44,434 nucleotides of DNA, from contig JASEGU010000011.1 of assembly GCA_030017835.1 (NCBI GenBank), positions 1-44,434 of the forward strand, in the 5' to 3' direction. A program made the translations under genes and the position numbers. Below, piece after piece: positions 1 through 9,048 of this stretch (position 1 is its first letter; each line of letters begins with the position of its first letter). The notes under the pieces were generated by a model that was not told where the DNA came from, ran no database searches, and worked only from the letters and a program-made list of their open reading frames with translations. Source of the stretch: Actinomycetota bacterium. GTDB taxonomy: Bacteria > Actinomycetota > Aquicultoria > UBA3085 > Oleimmundimicrobiaceae.

Positions 1-49
1 CTGAATGACTCTTATCTCAGGAGGACACCATTTACAGAACTTTGTGGGC

Positions 50-81
50 TTGACTCTTCCCACTTTCAAAACTGTTATAAT
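50..81 (+). promoter_or_regulatory. Possible promoter before the prepilin peptidase gene
   Basis: A TTGACT box (50-55) and a perfect TATAAT (76-81) precede the start codon at 123. The 20-bp spacer is longer than the usual 17, so either a poorer -35 is used or an activator of the MerR kind would be needed. Positions 1-49 hold no recognisable gene. Confidence 0.35.
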
Positions 82-122
82 TTTCTTTGCGCTTTAGCAA
101 ATCACGTCAGAAAGGCTTATAG

Positions 123-923
123 ATGCAGCCCCTAGCTTTGGCAATCGTTTTCATCTTCGGCCTCATAATCGGAAGCTTCTTCAACGTGGTGATCAGTCGC
201 TTACCAAGGGGCGAGTCAATAGTCGCCCCCGCCTCCAAGTGCCCAAATTGCGATCAGCCCATAAAGCCTTACGACAATATCCCGCTAATAAGTTACCTCA
301 TCCTCAAAGGGCGCTGCCGCTCTTGCGGTCAGAAGATATCGCCCGTCTATCCAGCCGTGGAACTCTTGACGGCCACTCTATTTGCCGCCTCATTTTATAA
401 ATTTGGACTTAGCCTTGAGCTTGCGCCCTCCATCTTCTTTTTGGGAGTCCTAATCATCGTTGCCTTCATTGACTTGCGTGAGATGATAATCCCAAATAAG
501 ATAATTTATCCGGCCCTTTTGGTCTCACTCATCTTTACCGCCGCCTCTTTTATTTATCCGCTTAAATTTCCACTCATTGGTCTTAACTCACCGCTAGAGT
601 CGCTCATCGGTCTTTTTTCGGGCGGTCTCTTTTTATACTTTGTGGCGCTGGCCGGCGAAAAGATCTTTAGGCAGGAGGCGATGGGCGCAGGGGACATAAA
701 ACTTGCCGCCTTCATGGGGCTCTATCTTGGCCGCTACATCTGGATTGCTCTATTTTTGGGTTTCTTCTTCGGCTCACTCATTGGCCTCTTTCTCATATAC
801 TTTGGGGGCAGAGGCAAGCGCGAACTTATACCCTTCGGCCCCTCACTTGCCCTTGGCGGAGCGCTGACCCTATTCCTTGGCCCCTTTATCTACGGTTTTT
901 ATGTCTCCCTTGCCTTCGGTTAG
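123..923 (+). CDS. pilD: Prepilin leader peptidase / N-methyltransferase (A24 family)
   Basis: Membrane aspartic peptidase that cleaves the leader of type IV prepilins or type II secretion pseudopilins and methylates the new N-terminus. The 266-residue length is normal. The N-terminal domain carries the zinc-binding cysteine pairs C40/C43 and C65/C68 typical of bifunctional enzymes. The two catalytic aspartates are visible: D117 in FIDLREMIIPN and D191 in GAGDIKL. About seven to eight hydrophobic segments follow. No pilin or secretion genes are in the window, so the substrate is unknown; they may lie upstream of position 1. The start is ATG with weak SD (aaagg at 111-115). Confidence 0.93.
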   Translation: MQPLALAIVFIFGLIIGSFFNVVISRLPRGESIVAPASKCPNCDQPIKPYDNIPLISYLILKGRCRSCGQKISPVYPAVELLTATLFAASFYKFGLSLELAPSIFFLGVLIIVAFIDLREMIIPNKIIYPALLVSLIFTAASFIYPLKFPLIGLNSPLESLIGLFSGGLFLYFVALAGEKIFRQEAMGAGDIKLAAFMGLYLGRYIWIALFLGFFFGSLIGLFLIYFGGRGKRELIPFGPSLALGGALTLFLGPFIYGFYVSLAFG

Positions 924-1102
924 CGGTTGGCTTAAATTTGTATAATTCGAATTTATTTTGTGATGCTTTGTCAAAAAACGATTTCTGGCTCTGTCAAATC
1001 GTTCGAATCCGGGTCCTTTAGGAAAAAATTTGCAATAAGGTATATAATATTCCTTAAGGTAGTGGCCGAATAATCGATTAGGAATAGAGGTGGGGAATAA
1101 AG

Positions 1103-1414
1103 GTGTTTGATAATATCAATTACGGCGGCATCATCTCGACGCTATTGGAAGCATTGGATTTAGTCAAGACCTATCTGGCTCAGGAACTGAGGTCATTGGT
1201 CGACGAGAATGTTATCGAGCCGATAATGGAAGCCAAGTCCAAGCTCTTCTCCAGCTTAATGGCGGCAATTTCCCTCTCTTTTGCTGCGGCATTTCTTTCC
1301 ATCGCCGCCTTTTTGGTTTTGGTCGATTTGACAGGGTCATATCCCGTCTCTTATTCGATAGTAGGGGCAGTCTTTTTGATAATGGGTATCATATTTATAA
1401 AAAAGGCTAAGTGA
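1103..1414 (+). CDS. Small two-helix membrane protein, Holin-X/DUF1469-like
   Basis: A 103-residue protein with an amphipathic N-terminal half (about residues 10-50) and two transmembrane helices (about 52-75 and 80-99). This layout and the sequence style match the actinobacterial 'putative Holin-X' (DUF1469) family, which despite its name is common in chromosomes and has no established lysis role. GTG start with a purine-rich SD (gaggtgggg, 1087-1095). The stop overlaps the start of the next gene by 4 bases, so the two are almost certainly co-translated. Family assignment is from pattern, not a search. Confidence 0.7.
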   Translation: MFDNINYGGIISTLLEALDLVKTYLAQELRSLVDENVIEPIMEAKSKLFSSLMAAISLSFAAAFLSIAAFLVLVDLTGSYPVSYSIVGAVFLIMGIIFIKKAK

Positions 1415-1629
1415 TCAATTTGGTTGATGAGCAAAGCATCTCAAAGGGTGATCTTCAAAAGAGGTTGGATGAGATAGGTAAAGAGGTCTCCAAAAAGGTC
1501 AAGGAGAGCGACGCTGCCAGGACATCTCTCATCACCGTGATCTTGATGGCCTTTCTTGAGATGACCCTTTTTGCCTACTTTCTGGGAAAGCGAAAGGGCA
1601 AGAAGGTCTGTAAAAAGAAGAGCAAATAA
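1411..1629 (+). CDS. Small single-helix membrane protein of unknown function
   Basis: A 72-residue protein: a charged, probably coiled N-terminus (1-40), one hydrophobic segment (about 41-58) and a very basic tail ending KKVCKKKSK. The GTG start overlaps the stop of the Holin-X-like gene (GTGA); a TTG three codons in is an alternative. Such short partner genes often accompany DUF1469 genes, in the style of DUF3618 proteins. I do not recognise a specific family. It may act with its upstream neighbour at the membrane. Confidence 0.6.
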   Translation: MINLVDEQSISKGDLQKRLDEIGKEVSKKVKESDAARTSLITVILMAFLEMTLFAYFLGKRKGKKVCKKKSK

Positions 1630-1801
1630 CGGGATTGTAAGAGACCGGAGTCGCGCATGAGAGCTACTTGGGTGATCTCGCAAAGATGCCTCCGCTCAAA
1701 TTAAGGACTAAAATCATTTTTCCGCTGAAGCAAATAAAGGCTCATCTTAAAAGCGGCATAAGCCAACGAACCTGTTTTAATGAGGCTCAAAGAGATAATC
1801 G
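1630..1801. other. Intergenic stretch without a recognisable gene
   Basis: No convincing coding region or terminator is seen. A short open frame around 1640-1806 gives a basic peptide with no SD and no family resemblance. The trp promoter begins immediately afterwards. Confidence 0.5.
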
Positions 1802-1830
1802 TTGACTAAGCATTATTTTTTTGATAATCT
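1802..1830 (+). promoter_or_regulatory. Promoter of the trp operon
   Basis: TTGACT at 1802-1807 is followed by GATAAT (1823-1828, 15-bp spacer) or TAATCT (1825-1830, 17-bp spacer). It lies just upstream of the T-box leader, where the leader's promoter is expected. The exact -10 is uncertain. Confidence 0.65.
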
Positions 1831-1847
1831 ATCTTAAATCAATATTC

Positions 1848-2130
1848 AAAGCCGATGAGGAAGATTAGTAGCTTAAACATAGTTGGCAATAAGAGAGTCG
1901 GGGTAGCTGAAAACCGACGCCAAAGGATTTAAGTGAATGGACTTCTTGGGCGCGAAGTGAAATCCAAAAGGTGGAGATTAGCCTAGCCGGAGGCCCCGCC
2001 GTTAAAAGGGACCAAGCGTAAAAGGAGCTGATCTGGAGCGTTTGAATGAGTGCCCCGTTGATATGGGGAATTTGAGTGGCACCGCGGAAGATAATCTTTC
2101 GCCTCTTGATTAGAGGTGGAAGATTTTTTT
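1848..2130 (+). ncRNA. T-box leader RNA, tryptophan-specific
   Basis: A tRNA-sensing riboswitch controlling the operon downstream. The 5' side of Stem I has the GATGAGGAAGATTAGTAG-type element (1853-1870) with the AGTA bulge. A long apical hairpin follows (ttggc/gccaa enclosing gtcgg/ccgac, about 1882-1925). The specifier loop reads GAA-TGG-A, with the Trp codon TGG at 1938-1940. A Stem III region contains GCCGTTA (about 1998-2004). The T-box core TTTGAGTGGCACCGCGG is at 2071-2087. Its TGGC would pair with an acceptor end GCCA, and bacterial tRNA-Trp has discriminator G, so specifier and antiterminator agree. The competing terminator is at 2093-2130. Uncharged tRNA-Trp should stabilise the antiterminator and turn on trpE and the genes behind it. 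Confidence 0.95.
2093..2130 (+). terminator. Regulated intrinsic terminator of the T-box
   Basis: The arms aatctttcgcctct and agaggtggaagatt form a hairpin followed by a T run ending at 2130. Its 5' arm begins just after the T-box core, giving the mutually exclusive fold expected of a T-box. Confidence 0.9.
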
Positions 2131-2149
2131 ATTTCTGGAGGTTTTATAC

Positions 2150-3625
2150 GTGTACTATCCAAATTTTGAAGAGTTCAAAAGAGTCTCAAAAGATCATAAT
2201 CTGATACCGGTCTATAGAGATCTCATCGCCGATACCGAGACGCCCGTCTCGGCCTTTCGAAAAATCGAAGCGGGGAGCGATTACGCCTTTCTTTTGGAGA
2301 GCGCCGAAAAAGGGGAGAGGTTCGGCCGCTACTCATTTTTAGGCTCTGACCCCTATCTTAGGGTGTGGGCAAAGGGCAAGTCGGTCTGGGTAGAGGACGC
2401 TTCTGGTAAGAAGGAGCTCAAGCTAAAAAATCCTCTCTCTGCAATCGAAGAAATAATTTCGACCTACAACCCCGCCAAGATTGAGGGGCTTCCGCCATTC
2501 TTTGGGGGAGCCGTCGGTTACATCGCCTACGACATGGTGGAAAATTTCGAGGATATTAAGATATCTTCCAAAGATGATCTCGGCCTCAATGATATGGTCT
2601 TCTTCTTTACCGACACCATCCTGATCTTCGACCATCTGGCTCACAGGATAAAGGTTGTGGCAAATGCCCACATAAATGGGGATGCAAAGGCCGCTTACGA
2701 GGACGCTGGCTTAAAGATAGACACGCTCGTAAAAAAGATAGATGGCTCTTATCCTCGCGGTGGATTAAAGCCCAAGATCGCCGGGGGCTCCAAGGTGACA
2801 TCAAACATCGAAAGGGACGATTTTTTGGCCATGGTCGAGAGAGCCAAGGAGTACATCAGGGCGGGCGATCTGCTTCAAGTGGTCCTCTCTCAGCGCTTCT
2901 CGACCAAATTCGATGGCGATCCCTTCGATATCTACCGGGCGCTAAGGATAATAAATCCATCACCCTATATGTATTATTTGAAGCTTGGTGCCTCAAAGAT
3001 CATCGGCTCCTCTCCCGAATCGTTGGTCAAGGTGACCGGGCAAAGCGTCTCAACCTGTCCAATCGCGGGGACCAAGCCGAGGGGAAGAGACGCGGCCGAA
3101 GACTTGGAGCTCGAGACCAATCTTCTGGGTGACCCCAAGGAGCGGGCCGAGCACCTTATGCTTGTGGATCTTGGACGGAACGACATCGGACGGGTGGCCA
3201 AGGCGGGCAGCGTAGAAGTGGAGGATTTCATGACCGTAGAGAGATACTCTCACGTGATGCATATAGTTACGACCGTTACGGGTCAGCTCAAGGAGGGAAA
3301 GAGCGCTTTTGACGCCATCGCTTCGGTCTTTCCGGCCGGCACCGTCTCTGGCGCTCCCAAGATCAGGGCGATGGAAGTAATCGATGAGCTGGAGAAGGTT
3401 AGAAGAGGCACATACGCTGGGGCAATCGGCTACTTCAGCTACCTTGGCGATCTTGACTCGGCCATAACCATTCGCACGATCCTCATTCACGAGGAGAAGG
3501 CATATGTACAGGTCGGAGCGGGTATCGTTTACGATTCAAAGGCCGAGAGCGAATACGAGGAGACAAAAAATAAAGCTAAAGGCATGTTAAAGGCCGTCTC
3601 TATGGCCAAAGAAGGTCTTTTGTGA
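2150..3625 (+). CDS. trpE: Anthranilate synthase component I
   Basis: Converts chorismate to anthranilate with ammonia supplied by TrpG, the first committed step of tryptophan synthesis. The 491-residue length is typical. The N-terminal LLES motif (48-51) that binds feedback-inhibiting tryptophan is intact. The chorismate-binding domain shows CPIAGTKPRG, LVDLGRNDIGRV, FPAGTVSGAPK and the C-terminal Glu-rich metal site. Enzyme feedback is therefore likely on top of the T-box. GTG start with a strong SD (tggagg, 2136-2141). It is the first gene of the run and trpG follows 24 bases later. Confidence 0.97.
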   Translation: MYYPNFEEFKRVSKDHNLIPVYRDLIADTETPVSAFRKIEAGSDYAFLLESAEKGERFGRYSFLGSDPYLRVWAKGKSVWVEDASGKKELKLKNPLSAIEEIISTYNPAKIEGLPPFFGGAVGYIAYDMVENFEDIKISSKDDLGLNDMVFFFTDTILIFDHLAHRIKVVANAHINGDAKAAYEDAGLKIDTLVKKIDGSYPRGGLKPKIAGGSKVTSNIERDDFLAMVERAKEYIRAGDLLQVVLSQRFSTKFDGDPFDIYRALRIINPSPYMYYLKLGASKIIGSSPESLVKVTGQSVSTCPIAGTKPRGRDAAEDLELETNLLGDPKERAEHLMLVDLGRNDIGRVAKAGSVEVEDFMTVERYSHVMHIVTTVTGQLKEGKSAFDAIASVFPAGTVSGAPKIRAMEVIDELEKVRRGTYAGAIGYFSYLGDLDSAITIRTILIHEEKAYVQVGAGIVYDSKAESEYEETKNKAKGMLKAVSMAKEGLL

Positions 3626-3649
3626 GCATTTATGGAATGAGGTCTGATA

Positions 3650-4246
3650 ATGATACTCGTTATAGATAATTACGACTCCTTCACCTACAATCTGGTCCAA
3701 TATCTTGGCGAGCTTGGAGCAACGATCGAAGTTGCAAGAAATGACAAGATAGCTTTGAGCGAGATCAAAAAGATGGCCCCAGGTCACATAGTCATCTCGC
3801 CCGGCCCCTGCACGCCGAGCGAGGCCGGCATCTCGATGGATCTCATCAAGGAATTTATGGGAAGGATTCCGATTCTAGGCGTCTGCTTGGGCCATCAGGC
3901 GATAGTCCAGGCGCTGGGCGGAAAGATCATAAGGGGCGAGGTTCCAGTTCATGGCAAGACGAGCGAGATTTACCACGACGGCAAGGGCGTATTTGTAGAT
4001 ATTCCAAATCCCTTCACGGCCACCCGCTACCACTCGCTCATCGCCGAGAGGAAGTCTTTGCCAGAGGTTTTTGAGATCTCGGCCAGGACGGCCGATGGGG
4101 TCATAATGGGCGTTAGGCACAAAGAGCACATCTTGGAGGGCATCCAATTCCACCCCGAATCCATCCTGACGACCGAGGGGAAAAGGATACTTAAGAATTT
4201 TTTAGACATGGACTATGGTAAGTTCGATCAGAAGGAGGAGAGATGA
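3650..4246 (+). CDS. trpG: Anthranilate synthase component II (glutamine amidotransferase)
   Basis: Class I glutamine amidotransferase that delivers ammonia to TrpE. The triad is visible: C79 in GVCLGHQ, with H168 and E170 in IQFHPES. It is 198 residues long and not fused to TrpD. It could also serve p-aminobenzoate synthase, as in organisms without a separate pabA, but its position makes TrpE the main partner. ATG start; the stop overlaps the trpD start by 4 bases (ATGA), indicating translational coupling. Confidence 0.96.
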   Translation: MILVIDNYDSFTYNLVQYLGELGATIEVARNDKIALSEIKKMAPGHIVISPGPCTPSEAGISMDLIKEFMGRIPILGVCLGHQAIVQALGGKIIRGEVPVHGKTSEIYHDGKGVFVDIPNPFTATRYHSLIAERKSLPEVFEISARTADGVIMGVRHKEHILEGIQFHPESILTTEGKRILKNFLDMDYGKFDQKEER

Positions 4247-5274
4247 TAGGCGAAGCGATCAAGAAGCTCGTTTCTCATAAGGATCTCGGCTTCGATGAGG
4301 CAAGGGCGGTGATGGAGGAGATCATGAGCGGTCAAGCGGCAGATGGTCAGATCGGGGCCTTCTTGACCGCTCTTAGGATGAAGGGGGAGACAGCGGCCGA
4401 GATCGCCGGCTTTGCCGGAGTGATGATGGATAAGGTCGAGAGGGTGACCCCAAGCGCGAAATTATTGGTGGATACCTGTGGCACCGGCGGCGATTGCAGC
4501 GGAACCTTTAACATCTCGACGACAGCAGCCTTCATCGCGGCCGGGGCCGGGGTGACCATCGCCAAGCATGGTAATCGCAGCATCTCGAGTGCCTCTGGGA
4601 GCGCAGATCTCTTGGAAGCCTTAGGGGTAAATATCTCCCTTAAGCCAGAGGGGGTTGCAAGATGCATAGACGAGGTGGGGATCGGCTTCATGTTCGCTCC
4701 GTCACTTCACCCGGCCATGAAGTATGTGATGCCGGTCAGAAGGGCGATTGGGATTCGCACGGTCTTCAATATGCTGGGACCCCTGGTCAATCCGGCCGGG
4801 GCCAAAGCCCAGATAATCGGGGTCTATGAGGAGGGGTTGACCGAGGTCTTCGCCGAGGTTCTCCGCGAGCTGGACGGCCGCCATGTTTTGGTCGTCCATG
4901 GGGCGGGCGGCTTAGATGAGCTTTCAACCTTGGGCAAGAGCCGGATAACCGAGCTCAAAGGGGGTAAAATAAAGAGCTACCACATAGAGCCAGAAGATCT
5001 GGGGCTAAGGAGGGTCAAGATTGAAGATATCTTGGGCGGCGACGCTAAGAAGAATGCGAAGATCACCTTAGATATCTTATCTGGCAAGAAGGGCGCAAAG
5101 AGGGATATTGCCCTCTTGAACGCGGCCGGGGCCATCCTGGTCGGTAAAAAGGCCAAGGATCTAAAGGCGGCCCTAGCTCTTGCGGCTGAATCGGTCGATT
5201 TAGGACGCGCTAAAGAAAAATTGGATCAACTCATCGCCTTTAGCGATGAGAATAAACACGAGGGGCAGAGCTAG
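4243..5274 (+). CDS. trpD: Anthranilate phosphoribosyltransferase
   Basis: Transfers phosphoribose from PRPP to anthranilate. It is 343 residues, normal for the family. The PRPP-binding loop GTGGDCSGTFNIST (about 81-94), the KHGNRSISSASGSADLLEALG segment region and NMLGPLVNPA are present. A good SD (aaggaggaga) lies inside the end of trpG. Only three bases separate its stop from trpC. Confidence 0.97.
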   Translation: MIGEAIKKLVSHKDLGFDEARAVMEEIMSGQAADGQIGAFLTALRMKGETAAEIAGFAGVMMDKVERVTPSAKLLVDTCGTGGDCSGTFNISTTAAFIAAGAGVTIAKHGNRSISSASGSADLLEALGVNISLKPEGVARCIDEVGIGFMFAPSLHPAMKYVMPVRRAIGIRTVFNMLGPLVNPAGAKAQIIGVYEEGLTEVFAEVLRELDGRHVLVVHGAGGLDELSTLGKSRITELKGGKIKSYHIEPEDLGLRRVKIEDILGGDAKKNAKITLDILSGKKGAKRDIALLNAAGAILVGKKAKDLKAALALAAESVDLGRAKEKLDQLIAFSDENKHEGQS

Positions 5275-5277
5275 ATC

Positions 5278-6066
5278 ATGATCTTGGATAAAATCATCGC
5301 GGGCAAAAGAGCTGAACTAATGGAGACAAAGAGCCGCCATTCTCTCCAAGAGATGAAGGCCAGGGCGGCCCAGGCCGGCCCTAGCCGCGATTTTAAAGGG
5401 AGCCTTAGGGCTCCTGGTTTGAGCCTGGTCGCCGAGATAAAGAAGGCTTCCCCCTCAGCCGGAATCATAAGGGATGATTTTGACGCTAAAAAAATCGCGA
5501 AGATTTATGAGGCGGCCGGAGCCTCTGCTATCTCAGTGATCACTGAAGAGAAGCATTTTTTGGGCAATCTTGATTATTTAAGCTTGGTCAAAAGGGCCGT
5601 TTCACTTCCCATACTTCGCAAAGACTTTATCATCGATGAGTATCAAATCTACGAGTCAAAGGTCTTTGGGGCCGACGCCATCCTTCTTATTGCGGCCGTC
5701 TTAAAGGATGACGAATTAAAAAGATTTATCCAGATTGCAGAGGAGATTGGGCTTGCCACCTTGGTCGAGGTTCACAGCGAGGATGAGCTGAAAAGAGCTT
5801 TTGAGCTCGGAGCTCAGGTGATCGGCATCAACAACCGCGATTTGAATACCTTCAAGGTCGATATTGAGACCACGTTTGCGCTCAATAAACTGATAACATC
5901 TGATAAAATTGTTGTGGCCGAAAGCGGAGTAAAGAGCAGAGAAGATATTTTGAGCCTCGAAGAAGCCAAGGTCGATGCCGTCTTGATCGGGGAGGCTCTG
6001 ATGCGAAGCGGCGATATCGGGCTAAAGATAGATGAGCTATTCAAAGAGACCATTAAAAGAAGTTGA
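5278..6066 (+). CDS. trpC: Indole-3-glycerol phosphate synthase
   Basis: Closes the indole ring from CdRP. It is a 262-residue TIM barrel with [10 protein letters not shown] (phosphate/catalytic Lys), [19 protein letters not shown] and VAESGV. It is a stand-alone enzyme; trpF is separate. A truncated TrpB2 relic lies between it and trpF. Confidence 0.97.
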   Translation: MILDKIIAGKRAELMETKSRHSLQEMKARAAQAGPSRDFKGSLRAPGLSLVAEIKKASPSAGIIRDDFDAKKIAKIYEAAGASAISVITEEKHFLGNLDYLSLVKRAVSLPILRKDFIIDEYQIYESKVFGADAILLIAAVLKDDELKRFIQIAEEIGLATLVEVHSEDELKRAFELGAQVIGINNRDLNTFKVDIETTFALNKLITSDKIVVAESGVKSREDILSLEEAKVDAVLIGEALMRSGDIGLKIDELFKETIKRS

Positions 6067-6070
6067 AGAG

Positions 6071-6397
6071 ATGAACGAAAACAAGATCTTTTTGAGCGAG
6101 AAGGAGATGCCGACGGCTTGGTATAACATCCAGCCCGACCTGCCCGCCCCTCTTCTTCCGCCGCTAAACCCCGCGACAGGCAAGCCGATCGGACCAAAAG
6201 ACCTCCTTCCCATCTTCCCGATGGAGATAATCAAACAAGAGGTGAGCCAGGAGCGCTGGATAGAGATACCAGATGAGGTTATGGCCGCCTACGATAGCTA
6301 TCTTGGCGGAAGCTTAGAGGATTACGCCTATCCTAAAGAGAAGATAGAGGAAGCCTTAGCTGAGCTCCCTGATTTTGAGGCCAACCTCAAACTTTAA
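6071..6397 (+). pseudogene. TrpB2 remnant: N- and C-terminal ends joined in frame, catalytic core missing
   Basis: A 108-residue open frame from ATG 6071, 4 bases after trpC. Residues 1 to about 68 resemble the N-terminal extension of type 2 tryptophan synthase beta chains ([20 protein letters not shown], then [20 protein letters not shown]). From about residue 70 the sequence ([14 protein letters not shown], then [14 protein letters not shown]) matches the style of the TrpB2 C-terminus. The roughly 300 residues between, which hold the PLP lysine and the whole catalytic fold, are absent, and the join (around 6280-6290) keeps the frame. It cannot be a synthase. It could still be translated and might fold as a small protein. 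A full trpB lies downstream, so the pathway is unaffected. Assignment is from remembered family patterns, not alignment. Confidence 0.7.
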
Positions 6398-6409
6398 GAA
6401 GGATTAAAT

Positions 6410-7039
6410 TTGGTAAGGGTAAAGATATGTGGGATCACCAATCTGGATGACGCTCTGATGGCGGTCGAATATGGAGCGGATGCACTGGGATTCGTATTTG
6501 CGACGAGCCCAAGGCGCATTGAGCCCAACGTTGCAAGGGAGATAATAATGGAGCTTCCTCCCTTTGTCTCCAAGGTCGGGGTCTTTGTGGATGAAGGGGC
6601 CCAAGCCGTTCAGAAAATTGCCAAGGAGTGCGGTCTGGACAGTTTGCAGTTTCATGGCAAGGAGAGAGCCGTCTATTGCTCGGCTTTCAAGGGGGCCTAC
6701 AAGGTCATCAAGGCCTTTAAGGTCTCAGCCGACTTCAAATTTGAGACCTTAAGGGGTTATGGGGTAGACGGCGTTCTTCTTGACACTTATGTTGAGGGGA
6801 GGGCAGGCGGAAGCGGGCTTACCTTCGATTGGCAAATAGCCAGGGAAGTTAAGGCCTCCTCGATGAGGCCGCTCATCCTTTCGGGTGGACTAAACCCGCA
6901 AAACGTCGCCGAAGCGATCCAAGCGGCCCACCCCTTTGCTGTCGATGTCTCAAGCGGGGTCGAAGCCGCCCCGGGCAGAAAAGACGGCCCTAAGATTGAA
7001 AAATTCATAAGGAGAGCCAAGGGCCGGCCTTGCGATTGA
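6410..7039 (+). CDS. trpF: Phosphoribosylanthranilate isomerase
   Basis: Amadori rearrangement of phosphoribosylanthranilate to CdRP. A 209-residue TIM barrel with KICGIT at the N-terminus (catalytic Cys), the general-acid aspartate in LLDTYVEG, GGSGLTFDW and the phosphate-binding SGGLNPQNV and DVSSGVE. TTG start at 6410 behind agaagga. It lies between the TrpB2 remnant and trpB. Confidence 0.95.
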   Translation: MVRVKICGITNLDDALMAVEYGADALGFVFATSPRRIEPNVAREIIMELPPFVSKVGVFVDEGAQAVQKIAKECGLDSLQFHGKERAVYCSAFKGAYKVIKAFKVSADFKFETLRGYGVDGVLLDTYVEGRAGGSGLTFDWQIAREVKASSMRPLILSGGLNPQNVAEAIQAAHPFAVDVSSGVEAAPGRKDGPKIEKFIRRAKGRPCD

Positions 7040-7057
7040 AGGCGGTCCCGCAAAAAA

Positions 7058-8236
7058 ATGTTACCTGACGAAAAGGGATATTTTGGAGAATTTGGAGGCA
7101 AGTTCGTTCCCGAGACCTTGATGGCCGCCCTCATCGAGCTCGAAGAGGCTTATGCTCGCTTCAAGGATGATCCCGATTTTCTTGCTGAGGTTGAATTTTA
7201 CCTAAGGGATTATGCGGGTCGCCCAACCCCGCTCTACTTCGCTCAAAGGCTTTCAGATCGCTATGGGTTCGAAGTCTTCTTGAAGAGGGAAGATCTCTGT
7301 CACACCGGGGCCCATAAGATCAACAACACCATCGGCCAGGCGTTGCTCGCCAAGAGGATGGGGAAGAGGCGGGTCATCGCCGAAACCGGTGCCGGTCAGC
7401 ATGGCGTAGCCGCCGCCACCGTAGCCGCCCTCTTTGGGATGGACTGCCGAATCTACATGGGGCAGGAGGATATTAGGCGGCAAGCTCCAAACGTTCTTCG
7501 GATGAAGCTTTTAGGAGCCGAGGTCTATCCGGTCACCTCGGGCAGTCGGACGCTCAAAGACGCCATGAATGAGGCGATTCGTGATTGGGTGACAAATGTT
7601 CAAAATACCTTTTACATAATCGGCTCGGTCGCCGGGCCCCATCCCTACCCAATGATGGTGCGCGATTTTCAGACCGTTATTGGACGCGAGATAAAGGAAC
7701 AGATTCTAAAGGCTAAAGAAAGACTGCCCGATTACTTGATCGCCTGCGTCGGTGGAGGGAGCAACGCCATCGGCGCCTTCTATCCCTTCATCGGGGGCGA
7801 TATAAAACTCATCGGTGTCGAAGCGGCAGGTCTTGGCCTTGAGAGCGGAAAGCATGGAGCTCCCTTGGCAGAAGGATCGGTTGGGGTTTTGCACGGCTCC
7901 AAAAGCTACGTCCTATCGGATGAGTACGGCCAGATAATAGAGGCCCATTCGATCTCGGCTGGTCTCGACTATCCGGGCGTCGGCCCTGAGCATAGCTATC
8001 TCAAAGATGAGGCCCTAGTCGAGTACGGCTCGATCACGGATAAAGAGGCCCTTTCTGCCTTCAAGCTCCTCTGTCGGATGGAGGGGATAATCCCCGCTCT
8101 TGAGAGCTCACATGCTTTGGCCTACCTCGAGAAGTTAGGTAGCGAGGCAAAGGGCGGGCTTGTCGTGGTGAACCTTTCGGGCCGAGGAGATAAGGACTTG
8201 GATACGGTGGTAAAAGAATTGGAGATAAAGATTTGA
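7058..8236 (+). CDS. trpB: Tryptophan synthase beta chain (TrpB1 type)
   Basis: PLP enzyme that condenses indole with serine. It is 392 residues, with PLP lysine K87 in HTGAHKINN and the phosphate-binding [10 protein letters not shown]. It is the short, TrpA-dependent TrpB1 type, distinct from the TrpB2 relic upstream. The stop overlaps the trpA start by 4 bases, consistent with formation of the alpha-beta complex. There is no obvious strong SD before ATG 7058; the upstream gap is 18 bases. Confidence 0.97.
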   Translation: MLPDEKGYFGEFGGKFVPETLMAALIELEEAYARFKDDPDFLAEVEFYLRDYAGRPTPLYFAQRLSDRYGFEVFLKREDLCHTGAHKINNTIGQALLAKRMGKRRVIAETGAGQHGVAAATVAALFGMDCRIYMGQEDIRRQAPNVLRMKLLGAEVYPVTSGSRTLKDAMNEAIRDWVTNVQNTFYIIGSVAGPHPYPMMVRDFQTVIGREIKEQILKAKERLPDYLIACVGGGSNAIGAFYPFIGGDIKLIGVEAAGLGLESGKHGAPLAEGSVGVLHGSKSYVLSDEYGQIIEAHSISAGLDYPGVGPEHSYLKDEALVEYGSITDKEALSAFKLLCRMEGIIPALESSHALAYLEKLGSEAKGGLVVVNLSGRGDKDLDTVVKELEIKI

Positions 8237-9021
8237 GCCGAATAGAAGAGGTCTTTTGCGAACTTAATAAGGCAAACAAAAAAGCCCTCATCCCCTTCGT
8301 TGTTGGCGGCTATCCCAGCCTTGAGGTCTCTGAAAGGCTGATAGGGGGCTTGAGCGAAAATGGAGCCGATATGATCGAGATCGGCATCCCTTACTCTGAT
8401 CCTCTAGCCGACGGCCCAACTATTCAGAGGGCCTATGAGGTCGCCCTCAAAAACGGCGTAGATACAGACGATATATTGGCCATGGCAGGAAGGCTTACCA
8501 AAAAGATAACAACTCCTCTAATCATAATGACTTATTACAATATCATCTACCGTTATGGCGAGGAGCGCTTTGCGACGGCGGCCAAGGAGATCGGTATCGC
8601 AGGCGTGATAATTCCGGATTTGCCGGTTGAAGAGGCGGCCGACTGGAAAAAGATTGCCGAAGCCAATTATTTGGATACCATCTTTTTGGTCGCACCGACA
8701 AGCCCGGGCGATAGGATATCCTTAATAGCCGAGGCCTCCAAGGGCTTCATCTACTGCCTTTCGCTGACAGGGGTTACTGGGGCAAGGAGCGAGGTCTCAA
8801 AGGATCTTGCCGCCTTCTTAACGCGCATCCGCACAAAGACCGAAAAACCGCTTGCGGTCGGCTTTGGGATATCCAGCCCCGAGGCGGCCAAGAACGCCGC
8901 CAAGCTCTCCGATGGGGTGATCGTCGGAAGTGCTCTTATAGATTTGATTGACCACTCTGGTATAGAATATGATAAGATTTACGAGTTTATTCAAGCGATG
9001 AAGGCGGCTATCGGGGGCTGA
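8233..9021 (+). CDS. trpA: Tryptophan synthase alpha chain
   Basis: Releases indole from indole-3-glycerol phosphate and channels it to TrpB. The 262-residue barrel has both catalytic acids, E49 in [11 protein letters not shown] and D60 in LADGP, at the canonical numbers. The phosphate-binding loops (VTGARS, GFGIS and VGSA) are present. TTG start within the trpB stop (TTGA overlap). Last trp gene of the run. Confidence 0.97.
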   Translation: MSRIEEVFCELNKANKKALIPFVVGGYPSLEVSERLIGGLSENGADMIEIGIPYSDPLADGPTIQRAYEVALKNGVDTDDILAMAGRLTKKITTPLIIMTYYNIIYRYGEERFATAAKEIGIAGVIIPDLPVEEAADWKKIAEANYLDTIFLVAPTSPGDRISLIAEASKGFIYCLSLTGVTGARSEVSKDLAAFLTRIRTKTEKPLAVGFGISSPEAAKNAAKLSDGVIVGSALIDLIDHSGIEYDKIYEFIQAMKAAIGG

Positions 9022-9048
9022 TGCTCCCTTTGAGTCGGTCATATTAAT

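Noticed and set aside
985-1020. A GTTCGAATCC stretch like a tRNA T-arm
   Set aside because: The bases either side of the TTCGAAT loop do not pair and no D-arm, anticodon arm or acceptor partner is nearby.
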